A stretch of 64,000 nucleotides of DNA from Halobellus litoreus (GCF_024464595.1 NZ_JANHAW010000002.1:372001-436000), one strand, 5' to 3'; counted from the first letter of the stretch, positions 17,387 through 26,484 are shown. The notes: a model not told the origin generated them from the letters alone. Numbers and translations are program-made.

Positions 17387-18004
17387 ATGGACGGCGCTAC
17401 ATCACGGGTCCTCGTCGTCGAAGACGAGCCCGACTTGGCCGAGCTCTACGCGATCTACCTTTCGGACCTCTACGACGTGCAGACAGCCACGAACGGGGAG
17501 ACGGCGCTCGAAATAGTCGACGCTGAGACGGACGTCGTTCTGCTCGATCGGCGAATGCCCGACCTGACCGGAGACGAGGTGCTCGAAGAGATCCGCGCGC
17601 GCGGGCTCGAGACGCAGGTCGCGATGATCACCGCCGTCGAACCGGACGTCGACATCGTCGAGATGCAGTTCGACGACTACCTGGTCAAACCCGTCACGAA
17701 GGAGGACCTCCACGGGCTCGTCGAAATTCTGCTCCGTCGGGCGAACTACGACGAGCGTTCACAGGAGTTCTTTCGGCTCGCCTCGAAGAAGGCCGCCCTG
17801 GAGTCCTCACCGGACGTCTCTGTCGAGAACGAGGCCGAGTACCGGGAGTTGGCGCAGCGGATGGAAGACATCCGCACCGAACTCGACGACACGCTGGCGG
17901 AACTCAGCGACGACGACTTCCGCGAGGCGTTCGCGTCGTTCCCTGATATCGAGGTCGACGAGTCGGGACCCGACGGCGGGGACGGCCCCGCTTCCCAGTC
18001 CTGA
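17387..18004 (+). CDS. HalX-domain response regulator
   Basis: A 205-aa protein. Residues 5-120 are a receiver domain with acidic pocket EDE (12-14), phospho-acceptor Asp54 in VVLLDRRMPD, and Lys101 in LVKP. Residues 120-180 are the HalX domain, a helical region found only in haloarchaea. There is no recognised DNA-binding domain. No histidine kinase is adjacent, so the partner is unknown. A second, similar protein is encoded at 40824-41423. A GGAGGT motif sits 8 nt before the ATG but a TATA-like aattta is also close. Confidence 0.9.
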   Translation: MDGATSRVLVVEDEPDLAELYAIYLSDLYDVQTATNGETALEIVDAETDVVLLDRRMPDLTGDEVLEEIRARGLETQVAMITAVEPDVDIVEMQFDDYLVKPVTKEDLHGLVEILLRRANYDERSQEFFRLASKKAALESSPDVSVENEAEYRELAQRMEDIRTELDDTLAELSDDDFREAFASFPDIEVDESGPDGGDGPASQS

Positions 18005-18078
18005 CTGCCCGCATCGACCCGCTGACTGACGCTTTTCTCCGTCCAGCAGGTACCGGTGCACCGATCGTCGTCCGCGTC

Positions 18079-18879
18079 CTACTCTCTCCGGCTTCCGGGT
18101 TGCGGATCGACGTGCGCCGGAGCCAGGAGGTCGTCGAGACGCCGATCGTCGAGCCATTCGAGCAGCTCGACTAACTGCTCGGCGGCGGCCTCGAACAGGC
18201 GTTCGCCGACGGCGGCGGTCGCGTCGGTCTGATCGCCGAAGACGCCGTTCTCGGAGTTTTCTGCGGCGTCGTAGAAGATGCGTGCGCCGTTTTTCTGCAG
18301 GTGCTCTGCGGCCTCGACGTCGCGGACGCCGCCGTCGCGGGCGGCATCCAGTTTCTCTTCGCGGACCAGGTCGGGCGCGAGGTGCTGTATCATCGCCGTC
18401 TCCTTCGGGCCGCCGTGCGGGCCGTTGTACTCGAAGACCTCCTCAACGAGGTCCGGGATCGATTCGTCCCACATCCACTCGATGGCGTAGAGCGTTCCGT
18501 CGTCGCGGAGGCGACGACCGACCTCGCGAAGGTGCTGGACGTTGCCGCCGTGGGCGTTGACGTAGACGACGCGGTCGATACCGTGATACGCGAGGTTCCG
18601 CGTCATCGACTCGACGTAGTCCCGGAACTGCGGGGCGTCGACCCACATCGTCCCGTGGAACTGCCGGTGGTGGGGGCTGACGCCGACGTTGACGGTGGGA
18701 GTGCAGAGAAAGCCCGTCCGGTCTGCGGCCTCGCGGGCGAGTCCCTCCGCGATGAGGTGGTCTGTCGCCAGCGGGAGGTGCGGGCCGTGTTGTTCAGTCG
18801 ATCCCAGTGGGACGATGGCGACCGACTCCTCGGCGACGTAGTCTCCGAGTTCGGGCCACGTCTGGTCTGCGACGTACAT
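18079..18879 (-). CDS. Creatininase-family amidohydrolase
   Basis: A 266-aa enzyme of the creatininase fold. Metal ligands appear in the motif GSTEQHGPHLPLATD (Glu29, His31, Asp40), in VNAHGGN and in the GGPKETA segment (Glu). In archaea one branch, ArfB, deformylates the ribosylaminopyrimidine formed by GTP cyclohydrolase III in riboflavin and F420 synthesis; this protein may be that enzyme, but a mycofactocin-type or other amidase cannot be excluded. The ATG at 18879 begins the conserved part; longer in-frame starts are not supported. Confidence 0.75.
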   Translation of the reverse strand: MYVADQTWPELGDYVAEESVAIVPLGSTEQHGPHLPLATDHLIAEGLAREAADRTGFLCTPTVNVGVSPHHRQFHGTMWVDAPQFRDYVESMTRNLAYHGIDRVVYVNAHGGNVQHLREVGRRLRDDGTLYAIEWMWDESIPDLVEEVFEYNGPHGGPKETAMIQHLAPDLVREEKLDAARDGGVRDVEAAEHLQKNGARIFYDAAENSENGVFGDQTDATAAVGERLFEAAAEQLVELLEWLDDRRLDDLLAPAHVDPQPGSRRE

Positions 18880-18983
18880 ACCGGCCGAAAGCGGGGCGGC
18901 ATCAAGAAGGTACGGCACAGCGGTCGCGAGTCCCGAGTCGAGAGGACCCGTCGTCGCCTTCGACTCGCGACTTCGACCGGTAC

Positions 18984-20120
18984 CTACGCCGCCGTTTCCG
19001 GTCGACCGGAGACCGTCCCGGCTTCCCCATCGCCGCCACTGCGGGTCCGCTCCCGTAGCGCGATGACGAACGCGCCGAGACCGACGAGGAGGACGAGGAA
19101 GGTGACGAGGCCGCCGACGAACGGGACGAAGTCGAGGATCGCGACGGCGACGACGCCGACGAGGAGCGCGGCCCACCGGTTCTCCGAGTCGACGAGCGAG
19201 AGGACCCCCGTCCCGAGGACGAGCGCGCCGTACACCGACGTTATCCACACCAGCAGGCCGAAGAGGAGGAACCCGGCGATCGAGAGGGGGATCCCCACGA
19301 TCGTCAGCAGCAGGAGCAGCAGCACGATCGGCGTCCCGATCAGGGCGAGGAGACCGATACCGCCGCTCCGGAGGGTTCGAGCGGTGCCGGCGTCGACGAG
19401 TTCGCGCGTGAACTGGGGCACGGCCACGAGGAGCACCGCACCGAGCAGCAGGTTCACGAGCGCGCCGTAAACCGCACTCACCCAGGCCGGGATCGACGGG
19501 AACGCGAACTGGCCGTCCGCCCCGAACAGCTCGGGGCCGGTGACCGACAGCGACTCGTCGCGGGTCACCGACCCGGAGACGCTGGCGTCGTCCGCGAGCG
19601 AGAACTCCGCGGCGTCGTACGTCAGCGACCCGCCGACGGTCGCCGTGGGACCGACTGCGAGCGTGTCGGCGCCGACGGTCGCGTCGCCGTCGACCGCGCC
19701 GTCGAGGCGAACGTTCGCCGCACCCGCCTCGAGGCTCCCGACGCGCGATCCCTCGCGGAGGTCCAGCGCCGCCGAGCCGATCCGCACGTCGCCCTCGACG
19801 ACGCCTTCGATCACGACGCTACCCGCCGCGGCGTCGAGAGAACCGGTCACCCGTCCCGAGTCAGTGACGGTGACGGATCCGGCCGCCGCGGAGACGTCGC
19901 CCTCGACGGTACCGGCGATCACGACGCTCCCCCCTGCGGCCTCCAGGTCGCCCTGGTACGTCTCGCCGGCGTCGACGCGAACGGCGCCGCCGACCGCCCC
20001 GTCAGACCCGGGTCCACCCGGGCCGAACTGCTGTGCGCCTGCGATCATCGGGGTCCCACCGAAGACGACGAGGAGGGCTGCGAGGAGGAGTACGAACCGT
20101 CTGCGATTGTTTCGTATCAT
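18984..20120 (-). CDS. Exported beta-repeat (bactofilin-like) protein with membrane domain
   Basis: A 378-aa protein. An N-terminal signal or anchor helix (about 10-32) precedes residues 45-175, made of repeated short strands of the type GSVVIEGVVEGDV spaced about 15-20 residues apart, which fits a right-handed beta-helix like bactofilins (polymer-forming cytoskeletal proteins). Residues 200-355 hold four to five membrane helices. The repeat domain is predicted outside the cell, unlike cytoplasmic bactofilins. A structural or surface-scaffold role is inferred. The start is the ATG at 20120, just before the basic NNRRR segment. Confidence 0.7.
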   Translation of the reverse strand: MIRNNRRRFVLLLAALLVVFGGTPMIAGAQQFGPGGPGSDGAVGGAVRVDAGETYQGDLEAAGGSVVIAGTVEGDVSAAAGSVTVTDSGRVTGSLDAAAGSVVIEGVVEGDVRIGSAALDLREGSRVGSLEAGAANVRLDGAVDGDATVGADTLAVGPTATVGGSLTYDAAEFSLADDASVSGSVTRDESLSVTGPELFGADGQFAFPSIPAWVSAVYGALVNLLLGAVLLVAVPQFTRELVDAGTARTLRSGGIGLLALIGTPIVLLLLLLTIVGIPLSIAGFLLFGLLVWITSVYGALVLGTGVLSLVDSENRWAALLVGVVAVAILDFVPFVGGLVTFLVLLVGLGAFVIALRERTRSGGDGEAGTVSGRPETAA

Positions 20121-20268
20121 AGTTTTCACGAGAGGAGGGTCTCTCAACGTGTCAATACGACACCATCCATCTTAATTACTGCCGCGCGACCCTGGCGCGG
20201 CTCCGGGTCCTCCCTCGCGTCGCCGCCGGCCCCTGTGACTTTTTGTCCCTCTGAATCGTGCCCCAAAT

Positions 20269-21246
20269 ATGGAGTACACGACCCTCGGGGAGACTGGAAC
20301 GACCGTCTCGAAGATCTGCCTCGGCTGTATGAGCTTCGGGGACACGGACTGGCGCGAGTGGGTGCTCGACGCCGAAGCGGGGCAGGAACTCGTCGACCGG
20401 GCCATCGAACTGGGGGTGAACTTCTTCGATACGGCCAATATGTACTCCCACGGTGGCTCCGAGCGGGTTCTCGGCGACGCGCTCTCCGAATACGATCGGG
20501 ACGAGTTCGTCGTCGCCTCGAAGGTGTACTTTCAGATGGACGACGACGATCCCAACTCGGGCGGGCTCTCGCGGAAGGCGATCGAGCAGGAACTCGACGC
20601 CTCGCTGGACCGGCTGGGGATGGACACCCTCGACCTGTTGCAGATCCACCGCTGGGACTACGAGACTCCCATCGAGCGGACGATGCGGACTCTCGACGAC
20701 GCGGTCAGACGCGGGAAAGCGAGATATCTGGGCGCGTCGTCGATGTGGGCTCACCAGTTCGCCGAGGCGCAGCACGTCGCCCAGCGACAGGGGCTGACGC
20801 CGTTCTCGACGATGCAGAACCACTACAATCTCCTCTACCGGGAGGAGGAGCGCGAGATGCTGCCGCTGTGTGAGAAGCAGGGCGTCGGCGTCATCCCGTG
20901 GTCGCCGCTCGCGCGCGGGTGGCTGACCCGCCCGCACGAGGAGTCCCGATCGACGGTCCGAGGTGAGACCGACGACTACGCACACCAGCACCCGTACCTC
21001 CAAGGCGGCGGCCGCGAGGTCAACGAGCGCGTCCGGGAACTCGCCGACGAGAAGGGCGTGAAGATGGCCCAGATCGGCCTGGCCTGGCTGTTCGCCGACG
21101 ACCGCGTCGACGCGCCGATCGTCGGGACGACGAGCGTCGAGCACCTCGAAGACGCGGTCGAGGCGCTCTCGATCGACCTCACCGAGTCCGACGTCGAGTA
21201 CCTCGAAGCGCCCTACGAGCCGGTCCGCGTCTCGGGCCACGAGTAG
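20269..21246 (+). CDS. Aldo/keto reductase
   Basis: A 325-aa TIM-barrel NADPH-dependent oxidoreductase. It has the N-terminal signature GLGCMSFGD-like region, catalytic Asp/Tyr in FDTANMYSHGGSE, Lys in VASKVYF, and His in LLQIHRWD, plus the cofactor-binding end PIVGTTSVEHLEDAV. Full family length. The closest well-known relatives reduce aldehydes or open sugar chains, but the substrate is not evident. Its 3' end overlaps the convergent MFS gene by 34 nt. Confidence 0.9.
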   Translation: MEYTTLGETGTTVSKICLGCMSFGDTDWREWVLDAEAGQELVDRAIELGVNFFDTANMYSHGGSERVLGDALSEYDRDEFVVASKVYFQMDDDDPNSGGLSRKAIEQELDASLDRLGMDTLDLLQIHRWDYETPIERTMRTLDDAVRRGKARYLGASSMWAHQFAEAQHVAQRQGLTPFSTMQNHYNLLYREEEREMLPLCEKQGVGVIPWSPLARGWLTRPHEESRSTVRGETDDYAHQHPYLQGGGREVNERVRELADEKGVKMAQIGLAWLFADDRVDAPIVGTTSVEHLEDAVEALSIDLTESDVEYLEAPYEPVRVSGHE

Positions 21247-22418
21247 TCCGATTCCGACCCGGAGATCCGCCAGACCGCCCGCGCGGCGACGGTCGCGATG
21301 GCCACTTCCGAGAGGCCGACGACCAGAAAGGCGGCGAGGAACCCCGCCGTCGCCGTCGTCGTTCCACCCAGGAGAAAGCCCGCGAGGAAGCCGAGGCTGC
21401 CGAAGACGTTGAACCCGCCGAGCGCCGCGCCGCGGGTCTCGACCGCGGCGACGTCCGTCACGAGCGCCATCGTCGCGGGCGCGACCAGCGCACCGAGCGC
21501 GCCGACGGCGACCATCGCGGCGACGGCGACCCAGAGGACGGGCGAGACGCCGACAGCGACGATTCCGAGCCCGTAGCAGATCGACCCGACGACCACTGGG
21601 ATCGCCCGTCCGATCCGATCCGAGAGGACGCCGGCGGGGTACTGCAGCAGCGCGAACGGCACGAAGAAGGCGGCGAGGGCGAGCCCCGCGCCGGCGGCGT
21701 CCAGTCCGAACGACTCCCGAAAGTAGTAGACGCCCACGAGCGCGAAGAAGCCGGCCGTCATCCGGTCGATGAATCCGAACGCGTACGGCACGGCGAGCAC
21801 CGGCCGCCGGCGAAGTCGACCGAGCACGTCCCCGACGCGGAGGCGCTCCCCGCCCGGCAGTTCCTCCGACACCGTTCCGAACAGAATCGCCACCGCGATG
21901 AGCGTGCCGGCGGCCGCGTACAGCGGGTACAGCGGATCGGCGTCTGCGAGGCGACCGCCGACGACCGAGCCGAGCGCCGCGCCGAGCCCGATCGCGATTC
22001 CCGCCGCGCCCATGTTCCGACCGTTCCCGCCGGCGAGGTCCGCGAGCGCCGTGATGGCGAGCGAGAACGCGCCGATCGTCGCGGCGCCGCCGACCAGCCG
22101 GACCACGAGTACGCCGGCGAACGGGAGGTCGAGCGTCGGCGCGGCCGCGAGAACGAGGTAGCCGGCCGCCCCGCCGAGCGCCCCGGCCGCGGCGAGCGGC
22201 ATTCGCCGACCGACGGCGTCGCTGGCGGCGCCCCACACGCTTGCGAAGGCGACGAAGGCGGCGAACTCGGCGACGAGGAACCACATCCCCGCGCGGATGG
22301 TCCCGTCGCCGCCGAGGGCGACGACGATGTCCTCGACGCCGGGGTACAGAAAGACCTGCGAGACGAGGACTCCCCAGACCCCGACGGCGAGTCGAATCCG
22401 AGTCCCGCGACGTGTCAC
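21213..22418 (-). CDS. MFS transporter
   Basis: A 401-aa protein with about 12 membrane helices. The loop 2-3 motif (WGAASDAVGRRMPL) and the repeat in the second half (GVLSDRIGRAIPV) are MFS signature A, so a proton-coupled exporter of drug or metabolite type is likely. The GTG at 22418 is preferred: it precedes TRRGTRIRL and the first helix, whereas longer starts would overlap the divergent promoter region. The gene's 3' end runs into the aldo/keto reductase gene on the other strand. Confidence 0.85.
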   Translation of the reverse strand: MTRRGTRIRLAVGVWGVLVSQVFLYPGVEDIVVALGGDGTIRAGMWFLVAEFAAFVAFASVWGAASDAVGRRMPLAAAGALGGAAGYLVLAAAPTLDLPFAGVLVVRLVGGAATIGAFSLAITALADLAGGNGRNMGAAGIAIGLGAALGSVVGGRLADADPLYPLYAAAGTLIAVAILFGTVSEELPGGERLRVGDVLGRLRRRPVLAVPYAFGFIDRMTAGFFALVGVYYFRESFGLDAAGAGLALAAFFVPFALLQYPAGVLSDRIGRAIPVVVGSICYGLGIVAVGVSPVLWVAVAAMVAVGALGALVAPATMALVTDVAAVETRGAALGGFNVFGSLGFLAGFLLGGTTTATAGFLAAFLVVGLSEVAIATVAARAVWRISGSESDYSWPETRTGS

Positions 22419-22505
22419 GTGGTGCGATTGACCCTCCGCACAAATATCCGCGTCGTTTCCGAGACCCATCCGAACGCACTTGCCCGTCCATCGCGTAACT
22501 GGGGT

Positions 22506-23807
22506 ATGTTCGGCGCGGAAGCGGAGACGAGCAGACGGGCGGTCCTGAAAGGAGCGGTCGCCGTCGGCGGGGCCGCGGCCCTGTCCGCGTGTCTGGAGGA
22601 GACCGAGGCAGAGCCGGTCCCCAGCGGTCCGGAAGACGCGGGGTCGCTGCCCGAGCGGCAGCACGCCTGGAACGAGCGCGTCCGGACCGACGACCACGGC
22701 AACACCCTCCTCCCGCGCCACCAGCTACTCCTGTATCTCGCGCTGCCTGGTGATGGACCGCCGGACGTCGCCGCGAGACGGAACGTCGAGTCCGCGCTCC
22801 GAACGCTCGATCGGGCGTACGAACGCAGCAACGAAGGCCTCCTTCACTCGATCGCCTACTCGCCGCGGTACTTCGACCGCTACGAGAGGTCCCTTCCCGA
22901 CTCGATCGATCTGCCGGAGCCGCGAGCGCTCTCTTCGTTCGAATCGCCCGAGTTCGACCGACAGGACGCGTTGCTGCACCTGGCCTCCGATCGGGCCGAC
23001 GTCGTCCTCGCCGCCGAGGAGGCCCTCCGTGGCAACGAACCGGCGGTGAACGGCCGCGAGATGGAATCGGCGCTAACCGACGTCTTCGAGGTCGCGGACC
23101 GCCGCAGCGGGTTCGTCGGGGCCGGGATGCCGGCGGAGCGGCAGGAGGGGCTCGCGGGGATCCCGTCCTCGAATCCGGTCCCCGAGGAGTCGCCGCTGTT
23201 TATGGGGTTCGTCGCCGGGTTTCGGGGAAACCAGGCCACCGAGGAGTACGTCACGCTCTCGGCGGGTCCCTTCGCAGGCGGGACGACCAAGCACGTCTCC
23301 AACCTCCGGATGCGTCTCGACGACTGGTACGGCGAGCAGTCGTCCGCAGAGCGCGTCGCGGAGCTGTTCTCACCGGTCCACGCCGAGGAAGAACTGGTCG
23401 ACGGCGTCGGCGAGAACCTCGGCGAGGACAGCGGGCTCACCCCGGAGATGATCGAGAACGTCAGAGAGCACGGCCGACAGTTCGGGCGAGTCGGCCACGC
23501 CCAGAAGGCGGCGCGGGCGAACCGCGACGCCGACGGAGCGGTGCGGACGCTCAGACGACACTTCGAGTCGACGGACGACGACGAGGCGAGTCTCCACTTC
23601 CCGAGTCTCCAGCGGCGGATTACGACGTTCGAGGAGGTCCGGGCCGCGATGAACGGGGCGGATCTCACGGATCTGCCGGCGATCCGTCAACGCGTCAACA
23701 ACGGGATTCTGGAGTACATCTTCGTCAAGCGCCGCGGCAACTTCCTCGTCCCGCCGCGCTCGCTGCGGGCGCTCCCGACACCCACCGGCGAAACGCCCGG
23801 ACGCTGA
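22506..23807 (+). CDS. Tat-exported lipoprotein resembling DyP-type peroxidases
   Basis: A 433-aa protein. The N-terminus has a twin-arginine signal (SRRAVLK) ending in the lipobox LSAC, so it is exported folded and lipid-anchored. The region 230-430 resembles the dye-decolorizing peroxidase fold: a GFVAGFRGN segment at the place of the GxxDG motif, GTTKHVSNLRMRLDDW as the following strand, GHAQKA as the likely proximal-His segment, and SLHFPSLQRRITTFE near the end. The distal Asp of GxxDG appears replaced, so peroxidase activity is uncertain. It ends 2 bp from the convergent DsbA-like gene. Confidence 0.65.
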   Translation: MFGAEAETSRRAVLKGAVAVGGAAALSACLEETEAEPVPSGPEDAGSLPERQHAWNERVRTDDHGNTLLPRHQLLLYLALPGDGPPDVAARRNVESALRTLDRAYERSNEGLLHSIAYSPRYFDRYERSLPDSIDLPEPRALSSFESPEFDRQDALLHLASDRADVVLAAEEALRGNEPAVNGREMESALTDVFEVADRRSGFVGAGMPAERQEGLAGIPSSNPVPEESPLFMGFVAGFRGNQATEEYVTLSAGPFAGGTTKHVSNLRMRLDDWYGEQSSAERVAELFSPVHAEEELVDGVGENLGEDSGLTPEMIENVREHGRQFGRVGHAQKAARANRDADGAVRTLRRHFESTDDDEASLHFPSLQRRITTFEEVRAAMNGADLTDLPAIRQRVNNGILEYIFVKRRGNFLVPPRSLRALPTPTGETPGR

Positions 23808-23809
23808 GC

Positions 23810-24475
23810 TTACAGCTGGTTCTCGATCGCTGACCTGACCGCGTCCCACCCGTAGTTGTCGAGCAGTTCCCCGTTCACGTAGACGGCCGGCGTTCCGGGG
23901 ATCCCGCGATCGGATCCCGTCTGGCGGTCGGCCTCGACGACCTCGCGGTAGGGCTCCTGGTCGGCCGCCGCGGCGACCGCACAGCCGTCGACGCCCAGTT
24001 CGTCGGCGAGGTCGTGGACGATCTGGTATCCCGCGTCGGGGAGGTCGCCCTGATTCTCGTAGACGCCTTCGGTAAAGGAGAAGAACGTCTCGTCGTCGGC
24101 GCGGTCCTGCACGGCGCGCGCGGCCGAGGCGGCCGCCCACGACCACGTCTCGTCGACGGGAATCGGGAAGTCGAAGAACCGATACCGGACGTCGCCGGCG
24201 TCGATGTAGTTCGATTTGATCTCCGGGTAGACGTCGGTCGTGAACGTCTGGCAGTGCGGACAGGCGAAGTCCTCGAACACCTCGACAGTCACGGGCGCGT
24301 CCTCGGGGCCGAGCGTCGGACGGGGGAGCGACGAGACCGACTCCAGCGTGCCGACGTCACAGCCGTCTGGCAGATCGGCGCCTCCCGAACCGGACCCGCC
24401 GAGACAGCCGGCCGTGGCTCCGATCGCCGCCGTTCCGCCCAGCGCAGCGAGGTACGACCGTCGTGTGGATCGCAT
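23810..24475 (-). CDS. DsbA-like thiol-disulfide oxidoreductase lipoprotein
   Basis: A 221-aa exported protein. Residues 1-24 carry a twin-arginine-like start (STRRSYLAALGG) and lipobox TAGC with Cys24. The thioredoxin/DsbA fold has the active site CPHC at about 72-75 (EDFACPHCQTF) and the cis-Pro loop GTPAVYVN. It probably forms or isomerises disulfides outside the membrane. TATA-like catatatac lies about 27 nt upstream of the ATG at 24475. An in-frame upstream extension is antisense to the next gene and was not used. Confidence 0.85.
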   Translation of the reverse strand: MRSTRRSYLAALGGTAAIGATAGCLGGSGSGGADLPDGCDVGTLESVSSLPRPTLGPEDAPVTVEVFEDFACPHCQTFTTDVYPEIKSNYIDAGDVRYRFFDFPIPVDETWSWAAASAARAVQDRADDETFFSFTEGVYENQGDLPDAGYQIVHDLADELGVDGCAVAAAADQEPYREVVEADRQTGSDRGIPGTPAVYVNGELLDNYGWDAVRSAIENQL

Positions 24476-24613
24476 ATCCGCCCGAAGGGACCGGCGACAT
24501 ATATACGGTTCCGGTCTTCCGCGGGGCTGTTTTCGCCGAACCGACGCGCCGCTCCGTCCCGGCGTCCGGTCGGAACCAGTCGACTTTTCACCGCTGCGAC
24601 TCCCTTCTCCGGT

Positions 24614-24817
24614 ATGGAGTTCGAAGAGGACGACAGCGTGGTACTGCACGACAAGCACAGCGAGTTCGACGGCGAGACCGGCACGATCACGCAGGTCGTC
24701 GAGACGATGTTCGGCGACGCCACCTACACCGTCAGCTTCGAGGACGGCCAGGAGGTCGGCATTTCGGCCGATCAGCTCGACCCCGCAGGCGACGCTGACG
24801 ACGTCGACGAGGAGTAG
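24614..24817 (+). CDS. Small SH3-like beta-barrel protein
   Basis: A 67-aa acidic protein. The pattern DSVVLHDKHSEFDGETGTI then YTVSFEDGQEVGI alternates strands like an SH3-type barrel (similar to DUF1918/DUF4926 proteins). The start is the ATG at 24614, as the region ahead is antisense to the DsbA promoter. A T-run (24828-24832) just after its stop probably ends the message. No function is known to me. Confidence 0.65.
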   Translation: MEFEEDDSVVLHDKHSEFDGETGTITQVVETMFGDATYTVSFEDGQEVGISADQLDPAGDADDVDEE

Positions 24818-24852
24818 CGGAGTTTTTCCCGTCTCGACGCGAAGCGTCTCCA

Positions 24853-25305
24853 ATGCCCCGGATCCCGTTTCACTACGTCGATCTGCGGACCTTCTGCTAC
24901 GAGACCGAGGACGAAAAGCGGGTCGAGAGCGCGCTGGCGACGTTTCTCCCCGAGGAGTTCGAGGTGACGCGAACCGAGAGCGCCGGCCACCACGGCGACC
25001 GGATCGTCGTCCTCTCGGCGCGCGTCGAGAACGCCGACGACGTCCGACACGTCCTCGCTCGCCTATCCGAGTTGCCCGAGTTCGAGACGCTCCTGGACGA
25101 ACTCGACGACCGCGTCACCGACAACACCGAACTGTTCCTGCGGCTGGACAAGCAGGCGGCCTTCCGCGGCGACGTCCGGCGCGGCGACGGCATCACCCTC
25201 CGCGCCAAGGTGGAAGCCTACCCCGCGACCAAGGACGCGGCAGTCGATAACGCTCGCGAGGCGCTCGAACGCGCGGACGCGCTCGACTCGGACGCCGAAT
25301 CGTGA
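24853..25305 (+). CDS. RNA-binding protein, archaeal exosome-associated type (COG1325)
   Basis: A 150-aa protein matching the archaeal RNA-binding family COG1325, with the start IPFHYVDLRTFCYETEDE and later LFLRLDKQAAFRGDV typical of these alpha/beta proteins. They have been linked to exosome or ribosome-related genes by genome context. The function here is inferred from the family only. It is separated from the SH3-like gene by 35 bp that include a T-run. Confidence 0.8.
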   Translation: MPRIPFHYVDLRTFCYETEDEKRVESALATFLPEEFEVTRTESAGHHGDRIVVLSARVENADDVRHVLARLSELPEFETLLDELDDRVTDNTELFLRLDKQAAFRGDVRRGDGITLRAKVEAYPATKDAAVDNAREALERADALDSDAES

Positions 25306-25328
25306 CGCAGTGACGAAGTTGCGGACAG

Positions 25329-25416
25329 GTAGCACGGTCGGGCGACGGTCGCAGGGCGCTGTGCTACGCGACCGCGGCACGCCCTGCGTCGGTGGTCAGC
25401 GCACGACGTGCGTGGG
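25329..25416. other. Structured convergent intergenic segment
   Basis: Between two convergent genes the sequence can form several alternative stems: tagcac/gtgcta (25330-25335 with 25361-25366), cggtcgc/gcgaccg (25346-25352 with 25368-25374), gcagggcg/cgccctgc (25351-25358 with 25380-25387) and a short cgcac/gtgcg hairpin near 25399-25411. The stems compete with each other, so this is either a terminator region or a small structured RNA. A TATA-like gatataaac follows at 25426. Confidence 0.4.
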
Positions 25417-25455
25417 TCCGCGATCGGATATAAACGCTCGTGCGGAAGGGACCGA

Positions 25456-26019
25456 TCAGTCCTCGACCCACTTGATCGAGCAGCCCTGCGACGGCGTCTC
25501 CTCGACCGGGATCTCGTCGCCAGCGAGCAGTGCTTCGACGGCCTCGCGCATCTCGTATCGCTCCGCCTCGGCGTCGGGGTTCGTCGCGTCGTCGATCCGG
25601 GAGTGGAACGCGAGCCGGAACGTGTCGCCGTCGCGCTCGAAGAGGAACGGATCGGGCGTGCAGACGGCGCCGTAGGCGCGTGCGACGTCCTGGGACTCGT
25701 CGCGGAGGTACGCCGTGTAGCGGATCTCGCCGGCGTCGACGCGCTCGCGCATCCGCTCGAAGGAGTCGTCGGGGTACTCCTCGGCGTCGTTGGGGTTGAT
25801 CCCGACGACGGCGAGGTCGTCGTAGGCCTCGCTCAGGTGGTTCAGTTCCTCGACTTTCGCCTCCGCGTACGGGCAGTGATTGCAGGTGAAGACGACGAGC
25901 AGCGCGCCGTAGTCGGTGAAATCGGAGAGTGCGTACGTTTCACCGTCCGCGGCCGGGAGTTCGAAAGCCGGTGCGTCGTCCCCGCGAGACAGCGTCGATT
26001 CGGATTCTACCAGGACCAT
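25456..26019 (-). CDS. Thioredoxin-fold (peroxiredoxin-like) protein
   Basis: A 187-aa cytoplasmic protein of the redoxin family. The segment VVFTCNHCPYAEAKVEEL gives a CNHC active-site pair in place of the usual CxxC of AhpC/TlpA proteins, and DPFLFERDG follows near the cis-Pro site. It may reduce thiols or peroxides; the electron donor is unknown. It starts at the ATG 26019 just before ESESTLSRGDDAPAFELP. A further Cys near the C-terminus (SQGCSIKW) is conserved in the family. Confidence 0.8.
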   Translation of the reverse strand: MVLVESESTLSRGDDAPAFELPAADGETYALSDFTDYGALLVVFTCNHCPYAEAKVEELNHLSEAYDDLAVVGINPNDAEEYPDDSFERMRERVDAGEIRYTAYLRDESQDVARAYGAVCTPDPFLFERDGDTFRLAFHSRIDDATNPDAEAERYEMREAVEALLAGDEIPVEETPSQGCSIKWVED

Positions 26020-26058
26020 ACCCGGCGTTGGACCCAAATACAAAAGAGGTTGTTCGTC

Positions 26059-26484
26059 TCACTCCACGCTGACCAGGTAGACGGCCACGACGCCGAGCCC
26101 GATCCCGAGGAGTTTCCGCGCGGTCAGCGACTCGTTCAGGAACGCGATTCCGAGGATCGAACTGAGCACGAGAAACATGCCGAAGATCGGCGACACGACG
26201 CTGACGGGACCGAGCGAGAGCGCCCGGTAGTACGCGAGGATGCCGACCGTCAGGCAGACGCCCGCCAGGACGACGTAGCCCACTTTCGGGTGAGTCACGT
26301 AATTCAGGGCGTCCTCCCCGTTGTACAGGACGATACCGGCCGTCAGCACGACGAGAATCGTGTTGGTCATCATCGTCGCGACGTTGCTCGGGATCTGGGC
26401 GGAGCCGGTCGTCGCGACCCGCATAAACGGGGCCACGAGCGAGTAGGCGGCGAGCGCGAGGATCGCCCACGGGAGGTAACTCAT
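26059..26484 (-). CDS. EamA/DMT-type membrane protein (single repeat)
   Basis: A 141-aa protein with five membrane helices, matching one EamA repeat of the drug/metabolite transporter superfamily. The ending SILGIAFLNESLTARKLLGIGLGVVAVYLV is the typical last two helices. Since two-repeat members form the usual transporter, this one must dimerise. The substrate is unknown. It lies 39 bp upstream of the thioredoxin-like gene on the same strand, suggesting co-transcription. Confidence 0.8.
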   Translation of the reverse strand: MSYLPWAILALAAYSLVAPFMRVATTGSAQIPSNVATMMTNTILVVLTAGIVLYNGEDALNYVTHPKVGYVVLAGVCLTVGILAYYRALSLGPVSVVSPIFGMFLVLSSILGIAFLNESLTARKLLGIGLGVVAVYLVSVE

